A stretch of 38,497 nucleotides of DNA, taken from positions 1 through 38,497 of the forward strand of contig CANHJV010000015.1 of NCBI GenBank assembly GCA_947461225.1. Direction: 5' to 3'. The translations under genes were made by a program, and so were the position numbers. The number at the start of each line of letters is the position of its first letter. Position 1 is the first letter of the stretch. Positions 16,356-24,497 of the stretch are shown here, piece after piece. The stretch comes from Gemmatimonadota bacterium. Lineage in GTDB: Bacteria > Gemmatimonadota > Gemmatimonadetes > Gemmatimonadales > Gemmatimonadaceae. The notes below the pieces were generated by a model, which saw nothing but the letters and a program-made list of their open reading frames with translations, was not told the DNA's origin and did no database searches.

Positions 16356-18101
16356 ATGCACACGCCCAGCGCCAACGCCCTGCACCAGGCGCTCTTCATC
16401 GAAGAGCGCGCCAAGGACATCGCCACCTTCCGGATCGCCGCCACACGACGGTTCTGGAGCACGATCGTCATCGCGGGTGTCCTCATCGCCGGCCTCCGAG
16501 TAGGGCTGGCGGATGTCTCGTGGCCGGCCGTGCTGGCGATGTTCTGCACCGCCATCGCGACCAACTGGGCCCTCGCTGCCATCGGTGCGTCCACCCGATG
16601 GTATCGGCGATGGTTCAAGTATGTGTTCGCGGTGTTCGACACCGCACTGCTCAGTGGCGTGGTGTACCTGCTCGGATCGCCCGTGCTGGTGCTCACCTAC
16701 ATCCTCGCCATCGTCCCCTCCTCGTTCGATCGCGGACCGGCCCTCGGCTATCTCACCACGCTGTCGTCAGCCGCTGGATTTCTGATCGCGAGTGCTGCGT
16801 ACGCGCATGCCCGCCCCACCGATGCCCCACCGTGGTCACAAGTTGTGCTTGCCACTGTGCTGCTGGTCGTGGTGGCGCAACAGGTGATTCACATGCCGTC
16901 CACGCTCATCACGCGCATCCGTCGCACGCGTGAACGCATGGCGCAGGTGGAACGCGGTGACTTGCAGGCTCGCGCTGAGGCGCGCCATGCCGATGAACTT
17001 GGCTTTCTCGAGATGAGCGTCAATGGCATACTCGACGAGCTCACCCTGCTAATCGACACAGTGCAGCGTGAAGCCGATGAGCTAGCGGCTGTTGCCATGC
17101 AGGTGCACGGCGCGGCCAGTGTGATGCAACAACGCGCCGGTGATGTCGCCTCAGGCGCGACGGCGTTCACCGATGAGTTGGTACATCAACGCGAACGCGC
17201 ACGTGTGGGCGTGGTGGCCAGCCAGGAAGCGCAACGGACGGCCGTTACCACGCAGCACACGGCATCGTCGACGGCAACCGACGCGCACCACGTGGATCGT
17301 GCGGCCGCCGCGAGCCGCGAAGCCATCGAACGTGCCGCGCAGGCCCTGCTGCGCGTGGGGGTGGATGTGAACGCCACCGCCGAACAGGTACGCTTGCTCG
17401 GCCCGGCTTCGGAACAGGTTGGTGATTTCGTGGCTACCGTCTCCCGCATTGCACGCCAGACGAATCTGCTGGCGCTGAATGCCGCCATCGAGGCGTCGCG
17501 GGCTGGTGATGAAGGCCTGGGTTTCGCCGTCGTAGCCGACGAGATCCGTACATTAGCGGTGGAAAGTGCACAGGCCGCCAAACGTGTTGCCGCCACCGTG
17601 CAGCGTGTGCGCGATGATATCGGTGCCGCGGTGTTGTCGATGGATACGACCGCTGGTGAAGTGGCCGGCGCCAGGCAGATTGCGCATGATGCCACCCAAG
17701 CGCTGTCGGCTCTCGTGGGCGGGATCGCACGAATCGCACATCAAAGCGATGACGTCGCTGCACTGGCCCACGCCCAAGCGCGGCTCTCGGCCGGTGTAGC
17801 ACACGCGTTCGAGTCGCTCGACAGCTCCGCCGAACGCGCCGTACTCGATGCTCGGACAGCGGCTGACGCCTCGATCGCGCAGCACATCAGTATCGAGGAG
17901 CTTTCACGAAGCGCTTGGCAGCTGTCGCAAACCGCGGCGCGTATGCGCGCGGTGGCATTGCGTCATACGAGCGAGTTTTCCCCCGCGACGGTCACCGAGG
18001 AGTTCGCGTCGATGGCCGCCGCTACGCCGTCTCAATCGCGGGCGCGGGCTCAGATCCCGACGCCCCCACCAACACCGGCCGAGAAATCCATTGCGGCGTA
18101 A
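16356..18101 (+). CDS. Methyl-accepting chemotaxis protein
   Basis: This 581-residue protein has an N-terminal membrane block of five or six hydrophobic segments with short loops (about residues 30-180), rather than two helices flanking a periplasmic sensor. A HAMP-like linker follows (RMAQVERGDLQARAEARHADELGFL, about 190-235), then a long coiled-coil signalling domain. The highly conserved hairpin tip is clear: RIARQTNLLALNAAIEASRAGDEGLGFAVVADEIRTLA, which contacts CheW and CheA. No C-terminal CheR-docking pentapeptide is seen. The tail is Pro-rich. It probably senses something in the membrane, such as membrane state, or a ligand that partitions there; this is inference. No other chemotaxis gene lies nearby. 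The last 80 bp overlap the convergent AraC-type gene. Confidence 0.9.
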   Translation: MHTPSANALHQALFIEERAKDIATFRIAATRRFWSTIVIAGVLIAGLRVGLADVSWPAVLAMFCTAIATNWALAAIGASTRWYRRWFKYVFAVFDTALLSGVVYLLGSPVLVLTYILAIVPSSFDRGPALGYLTTLSSAAGFLIASAAYAHARPTDAPPWSQVVLATVLLVVVAQQVIHMPSTLITRIRRTRERMAQVERGDLQARAEARHADELGFLEMSVNGILDELTLLIDTVQREADELAAVAMQVHGAASVMQQRAGDVASGATAFTDELVHQRERARVGVVASQEAQRTAVTTQHTASSTATDAHHVDRAAAASREAIERAAQALLRVGVDVNATAEQVRLLGPASEQVGDFVATVSRIARQTNLLALNAAIEASRAGDEGLGFAVVADEIRTLAVESAQAAKRVAATVQRVRDDIGAAVLSMDTTAGEVAGARQIAHDATQALSALVGGIARIAHQSDDVAALAHAQARLSAGVAHAFESLDSSAERAVLDARTAADASIAQHISIEELSRSAWQLSQTAARMRAVALRHTSEFSPATVTEEFASMAAATPSQSRARAQIPTPPPTPAEKSIAA

Positions 18102-19020
18102 CCTCCACGGGCACGAACCCGATGAGTTGTTGCTGATACGGTAGAATGAGTCGCTGCCGCATGTGGTCGAGCATGGCCTCGCCGCTATACGACTTGCGGA
18201 ACTCGGCGGCACCACATTGCAGTGAGTGCATCACATGCCGCGAGAAACTTTGCGGTGACGAGTACTCGAGCAAAAATGCGACCTGCGTAAGGCTGTAGCC
18301 TGGATTTTCGAGCAGTCGCGCAGCGCGCACTAATCGCGCGGTGGCCAGATACTTCTTGGGCGCGGGAATACCGGCGCGAAAGAACCGGCTCATGAAAGTC
18401 GTGGGCACGACGCCCAACCGTCGGGCCAGCTGGCGCACCGTCGTGAGAGAGCGCGGCGCGAGAAACAGTTCGTCAAAAAAGCGCAAACAGTCGGTGTTGG
18501 CACCCGCTAGATCAGCGCGAATGCGGCGGATTGCCACGGATTCGATTGTCATCGTAACTTCGCGATGGACGAACTGTCGGAGGTCACGCCATCCGGCCGG
18601 GTCGCGCGCGTCCACCAGTGTCTGCACTCCCTGTTGCCCCAACGCGAGTAGCGATTGCGTGGTGCGCGCCTCGTTACCTGTGAGCAAAGCCACCGCCGGT
18701 ACGCGCGGAAATTCGCGCACCATACGTGCGACCTGTGTGGCGTGATGCTGCTGATAGCGCGACACCGACACAAGAATCGCTGATACCGCCTGTGTACGTA
18801 AATCACGCAGCATGTCGTCAAAGCTTTCGCGATGTACGGTCGTGTAACTCCCCTGCCCCAACGCATCCACCCGTTGTCTCTCCACCGGCGTGAGAAACGT
18901 GACGATCGACCGAGAAGGGGGTTGGTTAATGGCTGGCGCGGTGGCGGACGTTGCCGACGTGATCGGATAGACGGTACTACGAACGTGCGATGCTAACGAC
19001 GACCTGGACGGAGCTGTCAT
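18022..19020 (-). CDS. AraC-family transcriptional regulator
   Basis: This 332-residue protein carries a helix-turn-helix region typical of AraC/XylS proteins around residues 200-285. The first HTH is RSLTTVRQLARRLGVVPTTFMSRFFRAG. The second is YSLTQVAFLLEYSSPQSFSRHV, which holds the family's recognition-helix signature. The N-terminal part (about 45-150) looks like a compact alpha/beta module of unknown ligand with no AraC sugar-binding signature. It might be a degenerate receiver-like domain. The C-terminal tail beyond the HTH is about 65 residues, longer than usual. The ATG at 19020 is preceded by GAGG with good spacing. An in-frame GTG at 19062 is less likely. Its 3' end overlaps the chemoreceptor gene on the other strand by 80 bp. 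Target genes are unknown. Confidence 0.82.
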   Translation of the reverse strand: MTAPSRSSLASHVRSTVYPITSATSATAPAINQPPSRSIVTFLTPVERQRVDALGQGSYTTVHRESFDDMLRDLRTQAVSAILVSVSRYQQHHATQVARMVREFPRVPAVALLTGNEARTTQSLLALGQQGVQTLVDARDPAGWRDLRQFVHREVTMTIESVAIRRIRADLAGANTDCLRFFDELFLAPRSLTTVRQLARRLGVVPTTFMSRFFRAGIPAPKKYLATARLVRAARLLENPGYSLTQVAFLLEYSSPQSFSRHVMHSLQCGAAEFRKSYSGEAMLDHMRQRLILPYQQQLIGFVPVEVTPQWISRPVLVGASGSEPAPAIETA

Positions 19021-19214
19021 TCCCGCCTCACTCACCAGAGTGTTGGTGCACGGGGCCGGCACTGCGAGCGCAGCGGGCCAATCACGACGGCAGGTTACCG
19101 TGGTGTCGTCATCATGCCGTCACTGTGCGGCGATGGGATGTGTTCATCGGCGGTCCAACCGGATCCCGATACGAGTCGGTCCACAGTTTGGTTATATTTC
19201 GCTTACTCATGGAT

Positions 19215-19640
19215 CGGTCGCCGGCCGGATGGTCGCGATGTCTGGGCGCAAGTTCAGGCACCGAGGAAAGTCCGGGCTCCACAGGGTAGACTGCCAGGTA
19301 ACGCCTGGGCGCATGCGGCGTGAGCTTCGTGCGACGGACAGTGCAACAGAAAGCAAACCGCCGTCTCATCGGGCAACTGATGTTGCGGTAAGGGTGAAAG
19401 GGTGGGGTAAGAGCCCACCGCATCTTCGGTAACGAAGATGGCTCGGTAAACCCCAGTCGGAGCAAGGCCAAATAAGCGGCGAGAGATGATCCGTCTCGCA
19501 AGGACGTCGCAAGACGTCGAGCCGCGGGTAGGCTGCTGGAGCGTGTGGGTGACTGCACGCCGAGAGGAATGACCGTCCGGTGTTGGTGTACGCTTGCGTG
19601 TACCAGCACTGACAGAACCCGGCTTATAGGCCGGCGACTT
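19215..19640 (+). ncRNA. rnpB: RNase P RNA, bacterial type A
   Basis: This is the catalytic RNA of RNase P, which removes 5' leaders from pre-tRNA together with RnpA (encoded at 23986). The conserved blocks occur in order: P4 5' strand GAGGAAAGTCCGGGCTCC near 19264, GGTAAGGGTGAAAGGGTG with GGTAAGAGCCCACCGC near 19389-19421, and GGTAAACCCC with GAGCAAGGCCAAATA near 19444-19474. Then come the L15 GGU motif that pairs with the tRNA CCA end (in GCGGGTAGGCTGCTGG, near 19524), GAGAGGAATGACCGTC, and the P4 3' strand ACAGAACCCGGCTTAT near 19612. The outer ends pair as P1: GTCGCCGGCC (19217-19226) with GGCCGGCGAC (19629-19638). These set the approximate boundaries. Confidence 0.95.
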
Positions 19641-19688
19641 TCCGTGAGATCTCGGGACCCCAGTGGAGCAGCTCGTGGTATTGAACAG

Positions 19689-20609
19689 ATGACATCCTTT
19701 GCCCGTTTGGCGGCGTGGTGCGTGGCTGGCCCCATGCTGATGCTGGCCTGTGCACCTGCGATGCCGGCCTCTGCGCCGACGCCGAGTCCGGTGGTGGCTG
19801 CACCCATGCCATCAGCGCCCACCACGAGCAACCGCGTGCTGCTGCCGCGCACTCAGGTGCGGACCTCCTGGACCATCTCGGCCGTCACGCAACTCAAAGT
19901 CAGCGGTGCAGCGATGCCGGCCGGTGTGTCGGACGAACAACACATCGACACGAAGGCACTCGTATCGATGTCATTCAATCGAACGGTTACCGGTGCGCTT
20001 CGTGGATCGGGGCAGGTGGATTCGTTCACCGTACGTAGCAGCATCACAGACAGCGAAAAATCGCGTGCTGGGACTGCGACAATTGCCGCGACCCCGGTAC
20101 GACCGTCGTTGTTGATCGATGCATTGAGCGACAGCACAACATTGCGCGTGGTTAGCCGTCCGCCGTTGGCCAACGAGTGCGACCGGCCTGAGGTAAGTGC
20201 GATGCAGCTGGCCCGTGAGCTGCTGGTGCGCATCCCGGACGGCGTGGCAGAGGGCGATCAGTGGCGGGACAGCACCGTCACGTTGGTGTGCCGTAACGGT
20301 GTGCCACTCACGGTTTATACGACCACCCGCTCCACGTTGACTACGTTGTCAAGGGAAATGCTGGTGGTGAATCGTGAGGTCAGTACGAAACTGGAAGGCA
20401 AAGGCGGCACCGCGTTCCGGGCCTTCGAACTGATCGGCACGGGATCAGGATCGCAACGCATCGAGATCGCTGCACGTACCGGCATCCTGGAAAACATGCG
20501 GGGCACCAGCACGCTCACCATGCAGGTGGTGGAACGCATTCCGCCCGGAACTCCGCGTTCACAGCAAGTGCTGCAAAAGGTGGAGATCCGGGCGGAACGA
20601 CTACGCTGA
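19689..20609 (+). CDS. Exported protein of unknown function (probable lipoprotein)
   Basis: From the ATG at 19689 the protein has 306 residues. The signal peptide MTSFARLAAWCVAGPMLMLAC ends in a lipobox-like LAC, although the -3 residue is Met, followed by an Ala/Pro-rich linker. The rest is a soluble, strand-rich domain with paired Cys residues (for example ANECDRPE and VTLVCRNG). I recognise no family. A longer reading to 19545 would overlap rnpB, so it was rejected. The gene ends 21 bp from dnaN and converges on it. That position, adjacent to dnaN, is where recF would usually be expected, but this protein has no ATPase motif. Confidence 0.72.
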   Translation: MTSFARLAAWCVAGPMLMLACAPAMPASAPTPSPVVAAPMPSAPTTSNRVLLPRTQVRTSWTISAVTQLKVSGAAMPAGVSDEQHIDTKALVSMSFNRTVTGALRGSGQVDSFTVRSSITDSEKSRAGTATIAATPVRPSLLIDALSDSTTLRVVSRPPLANECDRPEVSAMQLARELLVRIPDGVAEGDQWRDSTVTLVCRNGVPLTVYTTTRSTLTTLSREMLVVNREVSTKLEGKGGTAFRAFELIGTGSGSQRIEIAARTGILENMRGTSTLTMQVVERIPPGTPRSQQVLQKVEIRAERLR

Positions 20610-20630
20610 GCGGTTATTGCCGTGCAGCGC

Positions 20631-21743
20631 TTAGTCCATCAAGCGCAGCGGCATCACGAGACAGAGATACTTGGCGGGATCATCCCAGCCTTCGGGCTCG
20701 ATCGTGGCCGCGCGCTCCGGCGCCTTGAACGTAAGACGTACCTGCTCGGTGGGCATGTAGCGCAGGATCTCCAGCAGATAGGTGGCATTGAAGCCGATAT
20801 CGAGCTGGTCGCCGTTGTAGTTCACCGGCAGTTCGTCTGATGCTTCACCAAGATCAGGCGTGGTTACGCTGAACTTCAGCATGCCGGTGTTGAACGACAT
20901 TTTGATGCGATGCGTCTGATCGGATGCGATCACGCTCATGCGCTTGAGCGCACTGGTCAGCGCCGCCTTGTCGCATAGACAGAAGCGATCGTTGTCCTTC
21001 GGAATGACCTGTTCGTAGTTCGGATACGGGCCTTCGACCAGACGCGTGAACACCGAGGTGAACGGCGAACGGAAACCGAGGTGGTTTTCGCCACGCGCGA
21101 TCTCGAGTTCTTCCTCCGCCGGGAAGAGCCGCTTGATCTGCTCGAGCGCTTTCGGCGGCACGATCAGATCACCTGGTGGGGCGCTGCTCGCCACGACCGG
21201 CAGTTCCATCTTCGACAGACGGTGCCCGTTGGTGGCCACCATGCGCATCCGATCTTCGCGCAGCTCCCAGAGCACGCCATTCAGAATGGGACGTGACTCT
21301 TCGGTGCTGACGGCGAAGGCGACATGCGAAATGAGCTTCTGCAGTTCACCCGACTTCACGCGCCACGAATCGTTGAAGCGCACGGTAGGGAACGTCGGAA
21401 ACTCATCGCGCGGCAGTCCAAGCAGCTTGAACTTGGATCGTCCGCATTCGATGGTGACACGCTGTTCGCCGCTGGCTGAAACCTTGACGGGAGACGGCGG
21501 CAGTTCGCGCGCGATCTCGCTCAGCTTCTTGGCGGGAATCGTGATCGCCCCTGGCGTTTCGACATCAGCACTGACTTCCGTGCTCACGGCGATGTCGAGG
21601 TCGGTCGCGGAGAAACGAATCCCGCGCTCGGTGGTTTCGACGAGCAGGTTCGACAGGACCGGCAAGGTGGTCTTGGCCGGTACGGCGGCGGTTACCGCCG
21701 CGAGTCCTTCTTGGAGTTTCTCGCGCGAGATCGTGAAGCGCAT
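20631..21743 (-). CDS. dnaN: DNA polymerase III beta subunit (sliding clamp)
   Basis: This 370-residue protein has the standard length. It dimerises into a ring around DNA and tethers replicative and other polymerases. Features are the N-terminal MRFTISREKLQEGLAAVTAAVPAKTTLPVLSNLLV, which is typical of DnaN, three clamp-fold repeats, and the C-terminal end YLCLVMPLRLMD with the conserved MPxR stretch that forms part of the protein-binding pocket. The segment SRPILNGVLWEL marks the second domain. It is downstream of dnaA on the same strand, separated by a 230-bp gap that may hold part of the origin. No recF follows. Confidence 0.98.
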   Translation of the reverse strand: MRFTISREKLQEGLAAVTAAVPAKTTLPVLSNLLVETTERGIRFSATDLDIAVSTEVSADVETPGAITIPAKKLSEIARELPPSPVKVSASGEQRVTIECGRSKFKLLGLPRDEFPTFPTVRFNDSWRVKSGELQKLISHVAFAVSTEESRPILNGVLWELREDRMRMVATNGHRLSKMELPVVASSAPPGDLIVPPKALEQIKRLFPAEEELEIARGENHLGFRSPFTSVFTRLVEGPYPNYEQVIPKDNDRFCLCDKAALTSALKRMSVIASDQTHRIKMSFNTGMLKFSVTTPDLGEASDELPVNYNGDQLDIGFNATYLLEILRYMPTEQVRLTFKAPERAATIEPEGWDDPAKYLCLVMPLRLMD

Positions 21744-21973
21744 GCCCGTTATGTGGAAGGACTGCTGTTAAAAAGAGTCTTAGAAATAAAACTGGTAGTA
21801 GCAGCAGGGCGTGTGGGCTTGTTTACAAACGTCGCAAGCTACATGTGCGAAAGCACTTCCGCCATGCCGTGTCATGTGCATTCCATGTCGAGTCGTGCTT
21901 TTTCTCCGCATTGCTGCACATCGGGGCCCTCGAATGGGGGGAAAAATGTGCGGCAATGTGGACGACTGGGGAC
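21744..21973. other. Candidate oriC unwinding element between dnaA and dnaN
   Basis: This 230-bp gene-free stretch contains an AT-rich patch (21767-21793), then TAGTAGCAGCAG (21796-21807), a short GC run and a degenerate DnaA-box-like GTGTGGGCT (21811-21819). That order matches the basal unwinding system described for bacterial origins (AT-rich, DnaA-trios, GC, DnaA box). Further degenerate boxes include TGTGCATTC near 21879 and TGTGGACGA near 21957. There is no perfect box here. The call rests on pattern and gene context only. Confidence 0.4.
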
Positions 21974-23392
21974 TCAGGTCCCGAGTTGTCCAGTGGATCG
22001 GAGAGTTTCCAACATGCCTCGGACCTTCAACACCCGGTCGGCAAAACCGGGTTCTCCCCCCATATCCTCGGCGACCCGATCGAGCGAATGGATCACGGTG
22101 GAGTGATCGCGTCCGCCGAAGGCGTTGCCGATTTCGACCAACTGGAGGGCCAACAGCTCCCGACAGAGGTACATCGCGACCTGCCGAGGGGTGGTGAGCT
22201 GCTTGGTGCGGGTTTTTGAGCGTAGCCCGTCGGGGGTGACGCCCCATTCACGTGAGACCACCTGCTGAATGGTGGCCACGGTGATTGTGGTGGGTGGGAT
22301 ATCGGGGAAATCTGACGTCGCGGCGTTCTTGAGCTTGTCGCGAAGCGCTTCGCGGGCCAGCTCGATCGAGATTTCGCGGTGTTTGAGCGAGGCGTATGCC
22401 AGGAGCTTGATGATCGACCCTTCCAGCTCACGCACCGACGACTTCACATGCTGGGCGATGAAATCGATGACCTCGTCGGGGATGGTGAGCTCGAGGTGGT
22501 CGAGGCTCGCCTTCTTGCGGAGGATCGCGATCCGGTGCTCGAGATCGGGGGAATCGACATTGGCCACCATGCCCCACTCGAAGCGGGAGACCAGCCGGGA
22601 CTCGAGTCCCGGGATTTCCTTGGGGGGCCGATCGGAGGTGAGGACGATCTGACGACCGGCTTCATAGATGGCGTTGAAGGTGTGAAAGAATTCTTCCTGG
22701 GTGGATTCCTTCCCCTTCAGAAACTGGACGTCGTCGACCAGTAGCAGGTCGATTTCCCGGAAACGGCGACGGAAATCGCCCATTTGTCCGGTCTGGATTG
22801 CGTTGACGAACTCATTGGTGAACTGCTCAGTCCCCACGAACGCGAGGCGTAGCGTGGGGGTACGCTTGAGGAGCTCATGGGCGATGCCCTGCATGAGGTG
22901 CGTCTTGCCGAGTCCCGTCTCTCCATAAATGAAGAGCGGGTTGTAGACCTTGCCCGGTGCTTGGGCGGCGGCTTGTGCGGCGGCGGCGGCGACGTCGTTC
23001 GATTTGCCGATGACGAACTGGTCGAACGTGTATCGCGGGTTCAGTGGCGCAGACAAGCGCTGTTGGTGCGCCGTTAGTGGCGCTACAACAGGGGCAGGCG
23101 GCGGTTGAACGAACATGTCCATCTGCACCCGACCCATGCGTTCTTCGGCCACTTTGAAGCGAACCGTCATGGGGTGACCGAGGGCAACCGCGGCGAAGCT
23201 GGTTAGCAGGTCGGCGTGCTTGGACTCGTTCCAGTCGGCCGAGAACTGATCGGGGGCGCCGATGAGGAGGGTGTCGCCTTCAACGCCGAGGGCATCGGTG
23301 GGCTCGAGCCAGGTGCGGTACGTCTGCTCCGGGAGGACCTGTCGTGCGCGTTGGCGCAGGCGATCCCAGGTTTCGGCAGGCGTAAGGGACAT
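21974..23392 (-). CDS. dnaA: Chromosomal replication initiator DnaA
   Basis: This 472-residue protein has all four DnaA domains. Domain I begins WDRLRQRARQVLPEQTYRTWLEP. A short Pro-rich linker (domain II) follows. The AAA+ domain III shows Walker A GETGLGKTHLMQG, Walker B LLLVDDVQFLKGK, the sensor/Arg-finger region TSDRPPKEIPGLESRLVSRFEWG and the box ending IEL. Domain IV has the DnaA signature RSKTRTKQLTTPRQVAMYL and the recognition helix GGRDHSTVIHS, which contacts the DnaA box. It binds origin boxes and melts DNA. A predicted promoter overlapping a perfect DnaA box lies about 70-100 bp upstream, suggesting autoregulation. The C terminus is canonical apart from Ser for Thr in the DHT motif. 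Confidence 0.99.
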   Translation of the reverse strand: MSLTPAETWDRLRQRARQVLPEQTYRTWLEPTDALGVEGDTLLIGAPDQFSADWNESKHADLLTSFAAVALGHPMTVRFKVAEERMGRVQMDMFVQPPPAPVVAPLTAHQQRLSAPLNPRYTFDQFVIGKSNDVAAAAAQAAAQAPGKVYNPLFIYGETGLGKTHLMQGIAHELLKRTPTLRLAFVGTEQFTNEFVNAIQTGQMGDFRRRFREIDLLLVDDVQFLKGKESTQEEFFHTFNAIYEAGRQIVLTSDRPPKEIPGLESRLVSRFEWGMVANVDSPDLEHRIAILRKKASLDHLELTIPDEVIDFIAQHVKSSVRELEGSIIKLLAYASLKHREISIELAREALRDKLKNAATSDFPDIPPTTITVATIQQVVSREWGVTPDGLRSKTRTKQLTTPRQVAMYLCRELLALQLVEIGNAFGGRDHSTVIHSLDRVAEDMGGEPGFADRVLKVRGMLETLRSTGQLGT

Positions 23393-23463
23393 GACGGGAG
23401 GTCGGGGTTCAGGCGGCCCCGGCCGTGGGCGATGATCGAACGAGAATCAGGCGGGGGAGGCGA

Positions 23464-23491
23464 AGGTTACGCTCGCGTGTGGATAAGTCAA
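23464..23491 (-). promoter_or_regulatory. dnaA promoter
   Basis: On the minus strand TTGACT (23491-23486) is followed after 16 bases by TAACCT (23469-23464). Transcription would start near 23457, about 65 bases before the dnaA ATG. The spacer contains a DnaA box. Confidence 0.6.
23478..23486 (-). promoter_or_regulatory. Perfect DnaA box
   Basis: TGTGGATAA on the plus strand is the exact complement of TTATCCACA. It lies between the -35 and -10 elements of the predicted dnaA promoter, overlapping the -35 edge, so bound DnaA would block RNA polymerase. Confidence 0.85.
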
Positions 23492-23597
23492 TCGCGTCAG
23501 TGATGTGACACCAGCCGAGCATTCGTGAGCGCAAGCAAGTTGACATGCGGATTCGAGAACCGAGGGCAAATCGTTGTCGCGGGTGTACTTGGCGGGC

Positions 23598-23627
23598 TTG
23601 ACCTCAAGCCAGTCTCACGAGTATTTT
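23598..23627 (+). promoter_or_regulatory. Probable promoter of the rpmH operon
   Basis: TTGACC at 23598-23603 and TATTTT at 23622-23627 are separated by 18 bases. They lie about 120 bases upstream of the rpmH ATG, which leaves a leader of roughly 110 nucleotides. Confidence 0.5.
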
Positions 23628-23744
23628 CTGAGGCTAGGTCAGGACTCTGCCACACCGCGGTTGTCTGTTCGCGGGCGTGGTTTGGGTGCTGAGAACTTCA
23701 AGTCGAACCGCCGCGATTCATCCCGCGTTACCTCGAGCATTACT

Positions 23745-23909
23745 ATGGGCAAGCCCACTTACAATCCGCGCAACACCAAGCGAGTCCGCAAGCACGGTTT
23801 CCGTGCGCGTATGGAGACGAAGTGGGGCCGTGAGGTTCTCGCCCGCCGTCGCCGCAAGGGACGCAAGGTGTTGACCGTCCAGATCCCGTCGAAGTATACC
23901 GGCGCCTGA
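23745..23909 (+). CDS. rpmH: 50S ribosomal protein L34
   Basis: A 54-residue basic protein beginning [23 protein letters not shown], the unmistakable L34 signature, and continuing with [11 protein letters not shown]. It is slightly longer at the C terminus ([11 protein letters not shown]) than the common 44-47 residue form. The start is the ATG at 23745; upstream in-frame codons to 23574 do not resemble L34. It is the first gene of the rpmH-rnpA-yidD-yidC-mnmE run on the plus strand and is divergent from dnaA. Confidence 0.98.
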   Translation: MGKPTYNPRNTKRVRKHGFRARMETKWGREVLARRRRKGRKVLTVQIPSKYTGA

Positions 23910-23985
23910 TTCCCGATCATTCCCGCGCGCGCAGCGACTGACGCGCGGGTCTGATCTCGAGCGGGTTCGACACGAAGGGAAGCGA

Positions 23986-24249
23986 GTGCGCACCGCCTCA
24001 TTGGATGTGCGCGCTCTGTCTTCCCTTCTTGGCGTTCCCCGGGTGGGGTTCGTGATCCCCAAGTACAAGCATTCGGGTGTCGAGCGGAACCGTCTGAAAC
24101 GCCGGTTACGCGAACTCATCCGCGTCGAAGTGCTTCCCGAGCTCGCGCCGATGGACCTGGTGTTCAAGGTGCTTCCGGTGGCCTACGCCAGAAACTTCGA
24201 GACGCTTCGCGTCGAAGTGTTGCAGGCCGTGCGGAAGATCGCTCGGTAA
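23986..24249 (+). CDS. rnpA: RNase P protein component (start uncertain)
   Basis: RnpA is the basic protein cofactor that helps RNase P RNA bind pre-tRNA. The RNR signature is visible as VERNRLKRRLRELIR, preceded by RVGFVIPKYKHSG. From the GTG at 23986, which has a good AAGGGA ribosome-binding site, the product has only 87 residues. The same frame upstream continues the family sequence (FPRAQRLTRGSDLERVRHEGKR, from about 23923), which is the normal N-terminal strand and helix of RnpA. It contains no ATG, GTG or TTG before the stop at 23872-23874. Either a rare start (CTG at 23938, ATA at 23896) is used, or a shortened protein is made. The gene lies 76 bp after rpmH in these coordinates, but the coding-like sequence nearly abuts it. 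Confidence 0.9.
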   Translation: MRTASLDVRALSSLLGVPRVGFVIPKYKHSGVERNRLKRRLRELIRVEVLPELAPMDLVFKVLPVAYARNFETLRVEVLQAVRKIAR

Positions 24250-24265
24250 CTCCAGCGTTCCCGCC

Positions 24266-24478
24266 GTGATCGCGACGCTCTTCATTCTCGTAGTGCGCGG
24301 GTACCAGCTCACGCTGTCCCCCATCTTCGGGGGCGCCTGCCGCTATTATCCTTCGTGTTCTGCGTACGCGATCGAGGCGCTGGAGCGTCACGGTGCGTTA
24401 CGCGGAGGATGGATGGCGCTGCGCCGCATCGGGCGGTGTCATCCGTTCCGGCCCGGCGGATTCGATCCGGTGCCCTGA
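24266..24478 (+). CDS. yidD: Membrane protein insertion efficiency factor YidD
   Basis: A 70-residue protein with the family core: IRGYQ-type opening (VVRGYQLTLSPIFGGACRYYPSCSAYAIEAL), then GGWMALRRIGRCHPFRPGGFDPVP at the end. The three conserved Cys residues and the RY-YPSCS motif are present. YidD associates with the inner membrane by an amphipathic helix and assists YidC-dependent insertion. The start is a GTG, 16 bp after the rnpA stop; the ORF ends 19 bp before yidC. Confidence 0.95.
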   Translation: MIATLFILVVRGYQLTLSPIFGGACRYYPSCSAYAIEALERHGALRGGWMALRRIGRCHPFRPGGFDPVP

Positions 24479-24497
24479 GCGCTCCCCTATACAGACC

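Larger units (their letters stand above)
23393..23744. other. Divergent dnaA/rpmH regulatory region, 352 bp
   Basis: This gene-free region holds the dnaA promoter with its DnaA box, and a predicted rpmH promoter. An additional TTGACA at 23540-23545 has no convincing -10 partner. I found only one perfect DnaA box (23478-23486). With few clear boxes it is not obviously a complete oriC by itself. Confidence 0.6.

Noticed and set aside
19524-19540. Suspected loss of the L15 GGU motif in RNase P RNA
   Set aside because: The GGGTAGGCTGC block at this site carries the normal GGU, so the RNA is canonical.
19545-19688. N-terminal extension of the exported protein
   Set aside because: This stretch is the 3' part of rnpB plus its trailing bases. 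The signal peptide starts at 19689.
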